A stretch of DNA of 64,000 bases from Lanius collurio (GCA_020086605.1 JACBWW010000028.1:6139877-6203876), one strand, 5' to 3'; shown: positions 13,301-27,100, counted from the first letter of the stretch. A program made the numbers and translations. Notes: generated by a model from the sequence alone, not told the origin.

Positions 13301-16300
13301 GCCTTTTAAAGGCTCCTCTCATTTTTCCTCTGTAATTTAAAAAATGTACCCTAGTGCATTTTAATACTGTTGCAGTAGGTCAGCAGCCCAGCAAAACACA
13401 TGGAATCCCACTAAATGTAATGAACTGGAGTCATCATTCCCTACACATGTTTGTGACAGGCCTGTATTTGTGTGGTCCTGCTTCTAGACAGAGGAAAGTA
13501 CTAAATAATTCCTGTGTATTCACATAACTTCACCACCGCCAGAACTTGTTTACCCATTGACCACTACCAGCATGTTACGTAGGCCGTATTTCTTTCAAAG
13601 GGTTTATTTCTGATCTTCCACCTCACGTCTACATTTGAGAAGTGATTATTCTGAATCATGTCACAGAAGTTGTTATCATCCTCCCACTTCTCTATGATGT
13701 TATTTAAAGAAATGTGGAGATTTTTACATAGGAAATCATATCTAAATGGTATTCAAGATATTCAGTCTGAATCCTGCGGTCCTCATTCAATCTTTATCCT
13801 GGCACAGCTTTCACTGAGGTCAATGGGCTTATAGCCTGAATAAAGACTAAAAGCTGTGAGATGGGGCCCACTGGGCAAAATTACTAGAGATGGACAAATT
13901 AGTTTGGATAGACTAGCATTGAAACAAAATATGTGCTGAGATCCTAGACTGAACTGAAGCCAGTCCTTTGCATTTAACTGTGCATATAACTTTGGTGAAT
14001 ATTCATATTCACAGCTTGGGTCCCTCCATCCTGGCCCCCAGAATGTGTGAATTGCTACAGCCATCCTTTCTTCCTGCCATGGAGGCCCCACTGCAGGAGA
14101 AGGCTTCCTCCCCACAGGAGTTCAGCTCAGTAGACAGGCAGTTCCAGGACTTGAACAAGGCAGCTCTTACTGCAGGGGTTTGGGTTGGTCTCCTCCCTGC
14201 AAAAATGTTGTTTTAGAGAGCCCTGAAAAAAAACAACTGTCTGGATTCTTATTAAAGAGTGATTGAAGTAGGCCTCTCTTAACATGGCTGCTGCTCTTGC
14301 TTCTCTTCCACGTTCCCACAGTTCTGCCATGCCCCTAGAGATTCCAAGGCTCTCTTGGGAGGTGTCTCCATGCCTCTGCAGCTTGCAGACTGAAACAGAA
14401 AGTTTACTTTGTTCCTGGTCAGGGTAAGGCAGGGAGCTCTTCCCTGCACAGCCAGGGCACAGGAGATTTGTGCTGAAGCACCTCCAGCTTGTGCCAGTGT
14501 GAGGCATCAAGAGCTTTTTACTGCCTAAAGCAGCTTTGTCTTTCATGACTGCCATTTGTCTATTGAAGAGGACAGGTATCTGCCTATACACACTTAGAAT
14601 AGAGGGTTGAACACTAAAATCTTTATTCATGTACTCACCTTTGCACACAAGCAGTGGAGGTGAGACTACAAAATCTTTCTGCTGCTGGTAGGACAACAGC
14701 CAGATTTCTTCACAAAATAACTTGGAAGTTCAGATGAAGTCTGATTGTTGTGACAAGTCCATTTTGTGACCAAAATGTTTAGACAGGATACTGAAAAAGC
14801 ATCAGACCAGTGAATATTTAGAAAATCAGAATACAACATGGCCTGACTTTTGCCATTTTACTAAATGTTACACTACTATTTTTGTGGACTCTATAGGCAG
14901 CAAAAAGATAGCCAGGGTTAATATTCATGCTCTCCTAGTGGTGTAAAAGAACATCAGATCATTTATGTAATTTCTAGTTGGAAAACGTTGTTTAAAAGTC
15001 TTATTTTGTTGTTGAGTGGCTGAAAAATATTCATTAGTATTTTTGAAGATACTGGAGACAAGTACCATAAATTTCATTTTCAGATATTACAGATCTCTGG
15101 TGATAAAATTTAAAAATAAATAATGAAGCATCTCCTCCAGATTATTTAAACTGCAAAGGCAAAGGTAGCTGCTATATATTAAGACTGTCAGCCACCTAGG
15201 CATTACAGTGGATTTTTAATGTGTTTCATCAAAACACTTAAAGGCACTTTTTAAAATATATGACCCACTAAATAAAAAAACATAGGACGTAATCTTCAAG
15301 GCACACTGATTAATGCAAAATTGACTTGAGTAAATGCAGCTTATGGCCACAGTCCAGGAAGCTCTCTTGATGCTAAAGAGTTTCATACAATAGTTTTCCA
15401 TTTTCAAAATCACATCAATTTTTACTTACAACATTTTGAAAACAGGTACAGAAACTTTCAATCAACTGTCCAGCAATAATTTAAAATACCTTACTATTAA
15501 ATTGTAAACGCTTGAGTCATGAGAAGAGGACAATGGTGTAGAGAACTGATTTCCTGACTGTCACCAGCCCAGAGCTGTCAACTGCTGTGCAGTATTGCCT
15601 GTGCAGAGATAGGGATGGAGTGGACCAAATTATTCACTACTGATAAGTTATGTGATTATTTTTTCTCTTTTCCTTTTTTTTCTGTGTTTCTGATTTTCTT
15701 CAGATACCTTCTTGACAGATAGACTCAAAATATTTATGCCATCAAAACTTACAGTAGGATTTGTTCTGAAATACCCATGTGTCAACAAATGGTAAATGAG
15801 TGTAATGTAGTAACCAAATCATATGAAAGAGTGTCTCCCTTACCTATGCAGCACCAGCTTGGGGAAAATAGCTGTAATTCTTTCCTATCATTATTGTCTG
15901 TATTAATAATTGAACGTTGACAATTAATAGAAGACACTCAACCACTGTGTATAACACAAGCAGGCATAAACACTACCTTTCTTCCAAAAAGAAAGATTTT
16001 AGTTTTTAAAAAAGCTTAGTCAGCATGAAAACATTGGGAAAATACAGCTAAATATTTCCCGAATACTGCCTTCATGCAGTAAGATAGTCCCAATGCATGC
16101 ACCCTGTGCCCAGTGCTGGGGCTTCAGCCTCAGCAGTGAAAACACCAGCAGCTCCACAGGCTGTCAAGGTGGAGGCTCAGTCAGGAGTGGTAACTGCTTT
16201 GGGTTTCCCACTTGTGAAGGAAAAATTAACTGAAAAGGAAAGACATGGCACCTGCTCTGGGTATTGGCTGGAGTACCTTGTGATTATACTGGCGCAAGCA

Positions 16301-17230
16301 CTTCAGAGAAAGAATGTTTTCCTTGCAAGGACAGCAAGAAGGTCATTCAGTGTGTGCCACTCCCACAATGCTCTTTCAAGAAGCCTTAAAAATGGTAGAG
16401 GGGTTGGAAGTGCAATATTTTTCCCCACCTAATCTCATCTTCTTCCTCACCTTTGGAAGATGCAGAGGACAGAAGGTGACATCCCTCTCACAACTTCTAA
16501 GCAGATCGTGGCTGCCTGGTGACCTGCCAGTAGAAATCAGAGATAAGGCAATATGGAGGTGTTATTTGAGGCACCTCACCCATAAGTGGATCAAAAAAGC
16601 ATTAAAGCTCTCATGAAAGCATTCACTGCATAGAAAGAAAAGAAAAACAGGAAATGAAAAGAGAAGCAGAGAAAATAAAAGTTCAGATGAAGTTTTCAGG
16701 TTTCCAGTATCAATATTCTTTTTATAAGACAAAAAACTTTGAGAGCTTTTTTTTATAAAAAGAAAAGCCTGTTTTATTGACTGATGAAAGCTTTATGGTC
16801 GCTCTATGATCTGGTCTATAATTTCTAAATTGTTCCTAAGCTTTTCCTTTTGGAGTGTCTCTGATGGCAGCCTGGGGAACTCACAGTCTCTATGGCTAAC
16901 AAAGTCCCAGCCACCACCACCCCTCTGAAAGAGGGGTAGTGGTATGAGCACAGCTGTGCCTTCCTCATTCAACCTGCATGGAACATATAGCATAGGAAAA
17001 AACATGGGCAGTGGGATGTCCAGCAGGGCCTGTGCCAAACAGAAATGATGCTCCCCTTGGGAAGTGGAATTGCTGCGAGGCCGCTGTAGGATTTGGTCTG
17101 CCAGCAATCTGTTTCCCATGTAAGGAAAGAAACTCATGTTTTTCTCATGTTTTCTATGTGACGAAAGATGGAAAAGATAGAGCCAGGGCAGGTGAACCCT
17201 TCTAAGATGAGGTTTGCAATGAGGCTCAAA

Positions 17231-17990
17231 AATCATATAATCATAGAATATTCTGTGCCAAAAGTGACCCATAAGGATCATCAAAATTCAGCTCCTGGGC
17301 CTGCATAGGACAACCCCAAGAGCCACACCTGAAAGCATGGTCCAAATTCTTCTTGAACTCTGTCAGGCTTGGTGCTGTGACCACTTCCCCAGGGAGCCTG
17401 TTTGAGTACCCAGCCACCATCTGGGGAAAGAACTTTTAACTAATATCCAACCTAAACCTCCCCTGACACAATTTCAGGCCAGTCCCTCTGGTCCTGTCAC
17501 TGTCACCACAGAGGAGGGATCAGTGCCTGCCCCTCCTCTTCTCATGAGGAAGTTGTAACTGCAGTGAGGTCTCTGTTCAGACTTCTCCAGGCTGAACAGA
17601 CCAAGTGATCTGAGCCACTCCTCACATGGCTTCCCCTCACAGCCCTTCACCATCTTTGTAGTCCTTCTTTGGACAGTCTTTAACAGCTTAATGTCTTTCT
17701 TATATTGTGGCATCCAGAACTGCACACAATACTAAAGGTTAGGCCATAAGAGTGGACAGCAGAGCAGGACAATCAGCTCTTTCAGGTATTTTTTCAATAA
17801 CTACCAGAACAATCTTCTCCATAATATTACCGGTAATTTAAGTGAGGCTGACAGGCCTGTGCTTACCAGGGGCATCACTCTTGCTCTTCTAGAAACAGCC
17901 AACACTCTCCGTGACCTAAGTAACATGCATGCAGTTGGGACTAACCAGAGCTGTTATCTTGTGAAATACAATCTGTGGCTATTTAAGTGT
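17231..17990 (-). mobile_element. CR1 LINE fragment, 3' end present, internally deleted
   Basis: On the plus strand the element begins with the inverted CR1 3' terminal repeat (AATCATATAATCATAGAAT). It continues as the complement of the CR1 3' UTR and the end of ORF2. In the sense (minus) direction the ORF2 remnant at 17474-17725 contains the family motif [11 protein letters not shown], and 17810-17870 contains a degenerate version of the reverse transcriptase motif (RPVSLT, then GNIMEKIVL). In an intact CR1 these two motifs lie more than 1 kb apart. Here they are about 100 bp apart, so the middle of the reverse transcriptase is deleted near 17780-17800. The 5' part of the element is absent, as is usual for 5'-truncated CR1. 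It is inactive and old, with many substitutions and stops. Its similarity to avian CR1 consensus sequences is the main support for a bird host. Confidence 0.9.
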
Positions 17991-20118
17991 TTTCAAGAAT
18001 GAAGCTGGTTACTTTAAAACTCAAGGAAGTACCTTATGTGCAAGCAATATGTACACTGGGAATCTAGAGTTGCCCTGTGTGGCAACCAGGAAAGCTTTAA
18101 AACCTAAACTTTAAATCTATAATGAAAAACTTGCCCTTACTGGGACAGGCTTTTCAGAAAATATGCAGTAAGGACATTTTATACCTCACAATGATTCACA
18201 GCTGCCTCTGGCAGTCACCAAAATAGACTGGAAGAACAATCTTGACTATCACAGCCTAAGTAGTGGGTGGGAACCAAGGGTCATTCTATCAAAACCCCTT
18301 TCTCAGCTGTGCTGGATAACAAGAGTTGAACATTGCATTTTAGGCAAGATCTACAAAGCTCTTCTCTGCACATAATGTGTTGTTTAGATCCCTTCACTGC
18401 CCTGATACATGGAGAATTCCAAACAAATGACATGGAGGCTTCTACATGGCTTCAGAAAATGTGAGGGGGAGAGAAAGCAGAGATAGTATATCTTTTTTCA
18501 TTTTCCACTGATAAGTCTCCAGTTTATGGGAAACCATCAGGATGGTTTTTTGTGTATGTGTGGTGTGAAAATGAACACATCTGTCTTCACAATGAAAAGG
18601 CTTTTTTTTGTATTGGCACAGTAATAGATGTGTCCTCCAATTTACCCCAGTGCTGTAAACTTTTCCTCTGGTGATTTGTGGGTTCTTCTGGGTTTTGAAC
18701 TCATGAAAAACTGGTAATGTTGTGCATATTCTACTCATTATTTTATACAGGGAGGTTAATGAGCGTGTGCAACATGATAACTATGGCAAAGGACCTTTGT
18801 GGGCTGTTGCCAGCTCAAACACCAATTGATCCAGACCAAATAAAGCTGTTCTGTAGCATCTTGAATTATATGATGCACTTAGGAAGAAAAATAAAAAAGA
18901 AGAAGACTAATTTCCTTGCAGAAAGGAGTTTACAAAGGGTGTGAGATTTCTGGGAGCCATCAGGGACCCCTGGGGCATAGCTGATGCCTGGGTGCTGAAG
19001 CACAGCTCAGAGGAAGACTGAAAACTTCAGAGCAGAGGAGTGTTTGGGTCTCAGGCTGCAAGCACTGAGGATACTTGTTGCTTTCTCCATCTCCACTGAG
19101 CAGGGAAGTGGTGGGCTTGTGCTGTGGAAAAAGGTCAGGGCTGTCTTCGTACCTCCCTGCTGTGCATGCACAGCACTAGACTTTGTGCACTGCTTTTGGC
19201 TCCTCGGCATTCAGTGAAGAGAGTACTCTTCAGCTAGTTGAGAGATTAGGTTTTTCCCCAAGGTTTTTGTTACCTTTCCCCCTATAAACCAGTTTTCATT
19301 TTAATGTGGGACTACAGACATGAATTGAAGACTCTTTGGTGCAGCTTGGTAAGTGCACAGGATGGTTCTTGTGCTTAAGATAGCAGTCCTGAAGCTCTCT
19401 CTAAACTTGGCTTGGAGTGCTTCTGAGACACCCTTATGTTCATTATTTCAATGGGGAAAAATGAGCTGGAAGTAGCTAAACTTATATAATGTTTTTCTTT
19501 CCTTCCCCTGCCCCCATTCTCTCCAAACCTTACATTCTTTTGTGTTGTTCAAGTTCCCCAGTGCTTTATATGAGGATTCAGAAGTCTGGTTCTCTGGAAA
19601 CAATTGTTATGTCAGCTGACATTAACACAGCAAGCACTTTAACTATTTTTCCAACATATCCATCAAGTTCAATGGCTAAAACATTAATTCTCATTAACCT
19701 TCAACAAAGTTTCTCATTTTCCTTTAATTCTGTCACCATACTGCCTCCATGCAAGACTGCTTTACAAATATATCAAGTCATTTAACTAAAAGAAGTTTGG
19801 GAAGCTTTATTTTTTGTGACTTTATGCCTATACATTTGTGAGTGTCCTAGGCCATTTATGACATGAATTTGAGCCCATCTTTTCTAAGTTAACAAAAAGC
19901 ATATATGCTTTAAGTTAGCCAAAAAATATGAAAATTTATATTGCTGTTACTAGCTTGGAAACTAGGCATAGCCCTCTAAAATTATCAGAAAATACGAAAT
20001 AAAAATAGAGATGAAGTCAGCTGCTGAAAGAAGGATCAAAACTTTCTTGTTGCCTACAAATGCAGGATCATATGGACTATCCCTAAAGATGGAAACCTAA
20101 AGAGGTTTCAGAAGTCTC
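17991..20118. other. Intergenic segment between CR1 and LTR-like repeat
   Basis: No gene, RNA or repeat family is recognised. Open frames are at most about 98 codons and look like chance. Confidence 0.6.
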
Positions 20119-20352
20119 AGTTTTGGTTTTTTGCTCACTGGACAAAGAAAGGCGTTGTTCAAGGACATTGGACAAGGACATAGTTCAAGAGAGTATAAAA
20201 GATGGAGTGTGACTTTTCTTTTAGTCATTATTAAACAGTTACAGATATGTATCTCTTAATAATGGAGATGGGTTACTCCAATGTTCCAGAGTTGTAACTG
20301 GGCTGGTCTAAGGCCATAATATGCATGAAAACCTATCCACTAATAAATAATG
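20119..20352 (+). repeat. LTR-like repeat, copy 1 of an inverted pair
   Basis: This sequence of about 235 bp recurs in reverse complement at 23865-24100 with about five differences, all transitions. In this orientation it holds short direct repeats of GGACAA, a TATAAAA box at 20194-20200, an ATTAAA at 20230-20235 and an AATAAA near its end (within 20341-20352). That order of TATA box then polyadenylation-type hexamers is what a small retroviral-type LTR shows. No gag, pol or env frame adjoins it, so a solo LTR is the best guess. I cannot name the family or find clear target-site duplications. Confidence 0.6.
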
Positions 20353-23300
20353 AATATCCACTATAAGATATCATAGTTTCACAGTGGGGAGAGGCTAAAA
20401 AAAATACTAATAATATCTCAGCTATTAGTATAGCAAATGATAAATGTTCCCATTTTAGAACTATAATGCAATAAATGTATTAAGCAGAGTCTATGTTTTC
20501 TTTTTAAATGAAGCATGCATCCCCATCCCACTCACCAAACCACATTTTTACCTTCAAATATCACCCAAAAATGTGCGTAAGAACTATGGTTGATGGAAGT
20601 AAGATGCTGGCCCTGCCCCTAGAGAGAAGAATCACGACAGATTAACTCCCATGTCCTTTCTGGGTGTGCTGAAAATTTATAAAATAAATTCCCACCAACA
20701 TTAAGAGAGGTTAGTATAGGCAATTGACCACGTAAATTAAGAATGGAATAGGCCCTATAATGTATGATGTTTTGAGATATTTATCACTTTGCCGAGGCAG
20801 ACAGGATTTGAGCATGTAAATCGTTGTAATGGTAACAGTAATTCTCCATCTCAGTACCTGCACATCAGCAAGAGTGCCCCCAGGGCTGCAGGGAGGGTTT
20901 TCATGCAGCCCGGGCACAGCTCAGACTCAGGGCTGATGGTCCACAGGGATGAACACAAACAGGACAAAGCCGCACGCTGAATTGCATCCTCTTACTCATT
21001 ACTTCTGCAAGTGCATATCTAATTCTCTGTGCCTTTTGATCTGCTCACCAGTTTTCTCTAGATTTTTTCACAGCTCTGCAGGATTTTCTTTCCTAAGGAG
21101 AAGGTATATTTAGGTTATTCTCAGTTCAATCCCATATCATGATAGAAAAACGACATGAGCCATGGCTGAATATATATTCAAAAAATTTCAAAACATTTGA
21201 AGTGGGATAAAATAAATAATCCTGAGGCAAATGACATGTTGAAGTCTCAAATTCTTCTAATATATTCCAGAAATGCACATGACTTTAAGAATACATTGCA
21301 ACCTTCAGATAATTTTTAATGCATGTAAGTGTTTTGCAGGAGAAATGACATTTTGTGTTATCTGCAAAAAGCCCTTTTGAGTAAGAGTCCATATCTGCAG
21401 GTATTTCTTTTAAAGGGGAACAGTTTAATAAAAATAACAAAGCTAGAAACCAAGAACATTAACTTTCACTTTGCCTAGCTACATGCTAGTACTCTTGCTG
21501 TAATTATAACACAGAGGTCATTCCAAAGGAATTACCAGCCTTCAAATGATATGAGACAATTATTCTCCAGGGAGTCGGACAAATTTGTAAGACAAATACA
21601 GTTGAAATTTCAGACATCAATCTCTTTTTTAACATAGCATGGGAACAAGGGAGCTGTGAAATGTAATTTTACCCTAAGGCCCAACAAATGATCGCATTAA
21701 AATGATTTAAAAAAAAGACTTTACATCTATTATACCTTAGAAGTGAATGTAGTGTTAGATTTTTCTAAGGCTTCCTGTGAATAATAGTATTTAATAGAAT
21801 CTGTAAAAAACACTTTAAAGACGCTGGTGTTGTTGGCTGGCAGGGAAGGCAGCCCCACATGCCGTGGTGCTGGGTGCCATGCTGGGGAGCACTGTGGTGC
21901 CAGGAGCCGTCCCCACTCCCCAGGCAGCCCCTGGCTGTGGGGGCTCACACGGGACCCTGCCCCACCACCACCCTTCTGGCACCTACTGCTGCGGTAACTC
22001 TGCACAAGAGGGGATTCCTCAAAGCAGCTGTTTTTAACATGCCCAAAAATTGCCCAAATAGGAGGAAACTGAGCCAGCCAGTCTCATGCACACCTGTGGC
22101 AAGAAGCAGAGCTGGATGGGAGCCTCATTTTCCTGTACTGACAACCACAAGCGGAAATTTAAATGGAAAAATACTTAGACCCATCTCAAAAACACCTTGA
22201 AGGGCTTTCAGTGATCACCCATTGTGAACCCCAAGGACATCCACTGATGGTGTGCGTGGCCTGAGAGTGTAGGAAACGTTCTAGAACCCCAAAAGGTGGC
22301 AGCTGTGGATCCACTGCTTTTCTGTGATTCAGTACATCTAATTTACATCACTTCCCATAAGCTTGGTTTACCTGGAGCCCTATATGGCTTGAACCCATCT
22401 AGAAGAGAGATTTGGGACTGGTATCACTTCCAATATTGATGTGCAGAAAGCAGCAAACTTTTCTATTCCTACTTGCATGGAGTTACTCAACCTATCTCCT
22501 GCTTTTTACACAATGTCAGTCATGTCAGCATCGATTTGAGTGGGCTGTTTATGTGAGCTGGGCAGGATTTAGTCCAGTGTGTGTGCCACAGTCAAAGGGC
22601 TGAAGTGGAAAATGGATATTAAGGAACTGCTCTTTGGCTAGTGTTTGATTTACAGAAACCTCTAACAGTCTCATTCTTTAGATAAGTGCATTTCTCCAAC
22701 TGCTATTACTCAAGAAAACAGGCTCCTTGGAAATCTTTACAGCCGACGCATTGCAATGTGACCTTGCACAACTTGGCAGTGCAGCTCTGCATGTTTTTAT
22801 TGTATTTAAATAGCACCATTAGTTTTATTCATATGAGGAAGTTAAACTTCAGCTTCGGTGACATTCTAGCATTTCACATGCACTGTGTCCATGTGTGCCC
22901 CTGTAGGCGCAGGGTTTCTGAGCAGCAGAGGGAAGAGGGGCTGTGAGGAAGAGCGCATAAGTTTGTGCACACACAAATGTGCATCAGTTTTTTCCCGAGG
23001 ATGTATTCTCGTCCCTGTGACACTACGGTCAACAGCTGCCTGAATGATCCTATTAGGCACAGCCTCTGCAAATATTTGTGAAAGAATGCTTCCCAAATGG
23101 AAGATGACAAATTAATGAGAAATGCAAACACATCCTGGATTAAGAGAGTGCAAAAGTAGAGCAGCACCTGTCTGGCTGATGAGGATGTTTCACTGTGGAG
23201 AGCTGTGCTGATCTTCTGTGGTATTTAGGGTGAGGAAAGTGGTCACAACTTCACATTTCCATTTACCAAAACACATAACTAGTGTGGGACACTACTCCCA

Positions 23301-23864
23301 CAACAGTTTTCCAAGGTAAACTTTCCCAAGCAATATAGTGAATTGTAAGAAAAAATTAGAAAACTGGTATGATGAGTGATAGACTTCTCAAAGCTGCCAT
23401 ACGATGTCTCACCAGCAAACAAGTAGTCCACCTATTGTGGGAACATTTTGAGTGTCTAGGCAAGTTCCCAGAAGAATACAAAGTTATGAGTCCCTTATGC
23501 TACATAGTTCCCTAAGTTAGCTTTAAACTAACACGGTATTGTTTTATTAGTCAGGCAAAAATGAAGGCACTAACACAAGCCACTTACAAAAGAAGTCCAG
23601 AAATGCATATACATATTTCATACATACATATATCTTCTATTTGACATAAATTGCCCTTACCCTATGACACAGGTGGAAAATCTTTCATTGTTTGCATCTT
23701 GTCTGCATTTTATTTTAAGGGCACAGAAAGTCCAGTATGCTCAGTAGCCTTGAGACCTGGAAACAAAGGGATCACCTCTTGTCCATGAGGAGGAAAAAAT
23801 GAAAAATGAATGTCACTGCATGGCAACAGCAGAACACATGGAAACACAAGAGTGAGGCATCATC
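20353..23864. other. Intergenic segment enclosed by the inverted LTR-like pair
   Basis: These 3.5 kb are unique sequence with a GC-rich patch at about 21835-22000. No retroviral reading frame is present, so this is not the inside of a provirus. Overlapping minus-strand open frames at 22866-23167 lack any recognisable domain. Confidence 0.6.
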
Positions 23865-24100
23865 CATTATTTATTAGTGGATAGGTTTTCATACATATTA
23901 TGGCCTTAGACCAGCCCAGTTACAACTCTGAAACATTGGAGTAACCCATCTCCATTATTAAGAGATACATATCTGTAACTGTTTAATAATGACTAAAAGA
24001 AAAGTCACACTCCATCTTTTACACTCTCTTGAACTATGTCCTTGTCCAATGTCCTTGAACAACATCTTTCTTTGTCCAATGAGATGATAAAACAAAATTG
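23865..24100 (-). repeat. LTR-like repeat, copy 2 of an inverted pair
   Basis: This is the reverse complement of 20119-20352, about 98% identical over the core from TTGTTCAAGG to CCACTAATAAATAATG. The TATA motif of copy 1 is changed to TGTAAAAG here, which should weaken or abolish it as a promoter. Flanking sequences of the two copies are unrelated, so the repeat ends abruptly, as an inserted element does. The opposite orientation rules out the two copies being the 5' and 3' LTRs of one provirus. Confidence 0.6.
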
Positions 24101-27100
24101 TGTGAAGATTTTTTAGTATTAAATCCAAAACTAAGTTAAACTAAAACTTCATCTCACCAGGTTCTCTTGTCCATGACAAGGAAACTGCAAGTTCTAGATA
24201 AAAAACTGTCATGCCTCTTCACTGCTGATTGAGAGGAATATGGATGAAATCTTTCCTCTTTACTCTTTCAATCTCTGATTCCTAAAGTATGTCTCTGCTG
24301 CACAGTGTCATTTTTTTCCACCACCTTTTGCTCTATTCACATCAAATACTTGTTTGCCATGAGAGGGATTGGGAGTGGAGAATTACCTAAAAGCATTGGA
24401 AACACCAGTCTTGCAACAGTCAGAGCCACATATGTCCATAAGGACTCCAGAATTCAATAGAAAGCGAGGCAGTTTAAATGAACTGATTTTATTATTTATT
24501 CTGATAGAAAAAGAGGAAAAACTGAGGAAAAAAAAAAAGAGATTGAAAGACTGATTTCATTGTAAATCAGTACAAACAGATTCAAGGACTGCTGTACTTG
24601 GATCGAGAGTGTATCTAACCCGTAGTCAACCCAACAGTTTAATTTTCAAAACTTGGCTTTTAGCATTGGAGGCATGAGATCAAGCCAAGATACACTGCCA
24701 ATAAAAGGCTGGAGCTCAAAGCCAGTGTTGAATTACAGAGCCCAGAAGGTTTACGGAAGTGTTTAGTGAAAATTGTTTGCAAATGGGTTTAGAAAAATTT
24801 TCTCCCTCCTGCTGGCTGCTTCAGGATCTGGCCTTGTCAGATTTACTGAAGAGTTCTCCTCCCATCAACCTGGCAGAGATACATAAGATTTGCATGTGGG
24901 CAGGCAGGATGCTTAGTGCCTAAACCCATGTCCTCATATTAAGCTTGAGAATGTTTCTGGAAGATATGGTTGAGTCAAGGCAAGTGTTCCCCAGCCAAAG
25001 GGGCCACTGGGTCCTGTCCAAGTATAGCTAGATTAAATAGAAAGCCCCCTGATAAACAAAAATGAGGTTGCATGATCTAATGGTCCCTTCTGAACTGAAA
25101 TAGTCCACCAAAACTGGAATATTTAGGACATCTTTTTCCCATTTATCAGATGCATTGTCAATTGCAGTACTTCTACAAGGCATAGAAGTAAACTATGAAC
25201 ACAGAATTTTGCCCTGAGCAAAGGAGATTTGCATTTGATTTCTCAGCTTTGTTCTTGTACCTGATATCCATTTTTAAAAAATTTCATGGGGCCTGCAGGA
25301 ATTGTGCTAATCGATGGAGAGTAAATTTATACTTTTAAACAGCTATGTTCTCCCTATGCCCAGTGCAGTTATCACAAATATCAGGACTTACACAGGAATG
25401 CTTTTGACAGTACCTCTGTTCTAGAAAAGCCATGGAATAAGGTTGCTATTGTTAAATGCAGACTCCCAGTTCTTTTCAGAGCAGAAGAGAGTACAGATAT
25501 CCAGCAAGATAAGCAGCTCCTAGGGGTCACAGGTAATCATATTTTCATCTCATTAAGATGAACTAATTTCTATTCCCTTGGTCAGTAGTTCAGGAAGGTG
25601 CCTTTTAGTAAAACTAAATATGTTTCAGTTGTAAAAGCATCTGCTGATTCATAATTGCTGCCCTCCAGTTTCTAGTGGGGTTTTTGTTGTGTTTTGTGGT
25701 TGTTTTGGTGCTTTATTTTGGTGGTGCAGGGGTTTTTTCACTTGGAATTTTGTTTGTGAGATTTCTTGCTCTCTTTATACTTACTGAGCTCATATACTTA
25801 ATTTTAACTGGGAGAAATGCACTAAGAAATCCCACCCTACTCCTACCCTCTAATGAAAGCCCAAATTTGATGCTGTGTCTAACATTCATAAGAGCCATTC
25901 ACTGTGCTGTGAAGATAGAGCCCTTATGAACCATCAATGAGGTACCTTCTGCCAAGAGTCCTTAGGGAATCTCTCAGAAGTGCTGACATAGCTCAGATTA
26001 AGGATTGTCCATGAGAATTTCTCAGAATAACTTTGAAGACTCTCTGAAATATTCAGCTGGTGAAGGAGGTATTATGGTTTACCACTTATTTTCTGTATTT
26101 GTTCTGCTAGGACTATTAAGGACTCATTTGTTTCTCAACATGACTTCCCTAGGATCCAAATTAATAGAGTAGGACCTTGCTGTACTAATAATACAATAGG
26201 ATTTCTAGATTTCTCCTACTAAAGGATCGCTGGTCCCAGACACGCAAAATTCATTCTTATTCGTATCCTTGGAAAAGTATGGGGACATGTGTTGCAAGCA
26301 CTCTGCCAGTATGAGTTACCAGGGTCTGATCTGATTATTTCCTCATTTTCTTCCTGAAATTCTCCTCTTGGCACCAAATGAGTAAGGAATGTCTAAGTTA
26401 CAGATATTTGTACTTCTTAAACCAGACAAATGCTACCTATGCTGGTAGCACTGAGCAATCAGCCTGGCGTCTGTCATTGGCCTGGTCTGCATTACTTTGA
26501 GGGATGGAAGCCACTGAACTTTTTTCATTCTCATGTTTCATTCTCAGCTAGGTGTGCAAGACATCTTCTGTAAATTCCATGGTTTTCACCCAAGGTGTCA
26601 TCAAAGTATCTTGGGCTTCTTACACTGACCGCAATCTAAAGGGTCCTCCTAGGAACTCAAGAAAGAGTTTGGAGGGATGAGAGGTGATCACTGGAGCTGT
26701 AGACTTCTACTGCAGTCCAAGAAAAAGTCATATAACCACTCAATCCCCACACCTCTGTCAGAAAAATCTTACCCTCCTCTGACCCTGAGCAGGATGAAAA
26801 ATACAGCAGAGAGGAATCTTGGTGGTAAGAGGAACTGGGCACTCTCAGTAACAAACAACAGTATCAGGCTTTGCTGACCAAACATCACCTGGAGCCACAT
26901 CTCACTAAATCCTTCACCTCGCCTGTGATCTGACACTCAGATCACTTTGGCAGCAGGCTCAGCCTTTGCTCTGCATTTTTATGAAGATGCAAAGAAATAA
27001 AAATTAATCCATGTCTCTCTCCAGGAAACCAGTCCTCACTGAAGAGGAAAAACCCAAGTCAAGAGCACCCTTCCAAGTGAGTAATCAATGCTGAGCTGTG

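Larger units (their letters stand above)
2727..17230. other. Intergenic segment without recognised genes
   Basis: This is unique, mostly AT-rich sequence. Open frames reach at most 189 codons (14127-14696, minus) and resemble no known protein. Apart from the small tandem duplication at 4483-4554 and the GAAA microsatellite, I see a perfect 9-bp hairpin at 13245-13271 and nothing else defined. Confidence 0.6.

Noticed and set aside
17474..17725. 83-codon minus-strand ORF as a gene
   Set aside because: It is the decayed end of CR1 ORF2 (LGLFSLEK motif) inside the LINE fragment, not a host gene.
22866..23167. Overlapping minus-strand ORFs as a small gene
   Set aside because: Two frames overlap with no similarity to known proteins and no evident promoter.
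20119..24100. A complete provirus bounded by the two LTR-like copies
   Set aside because: The copies are inverted relative to each other and the 3.5 kb between them has no retroviral reading frames.
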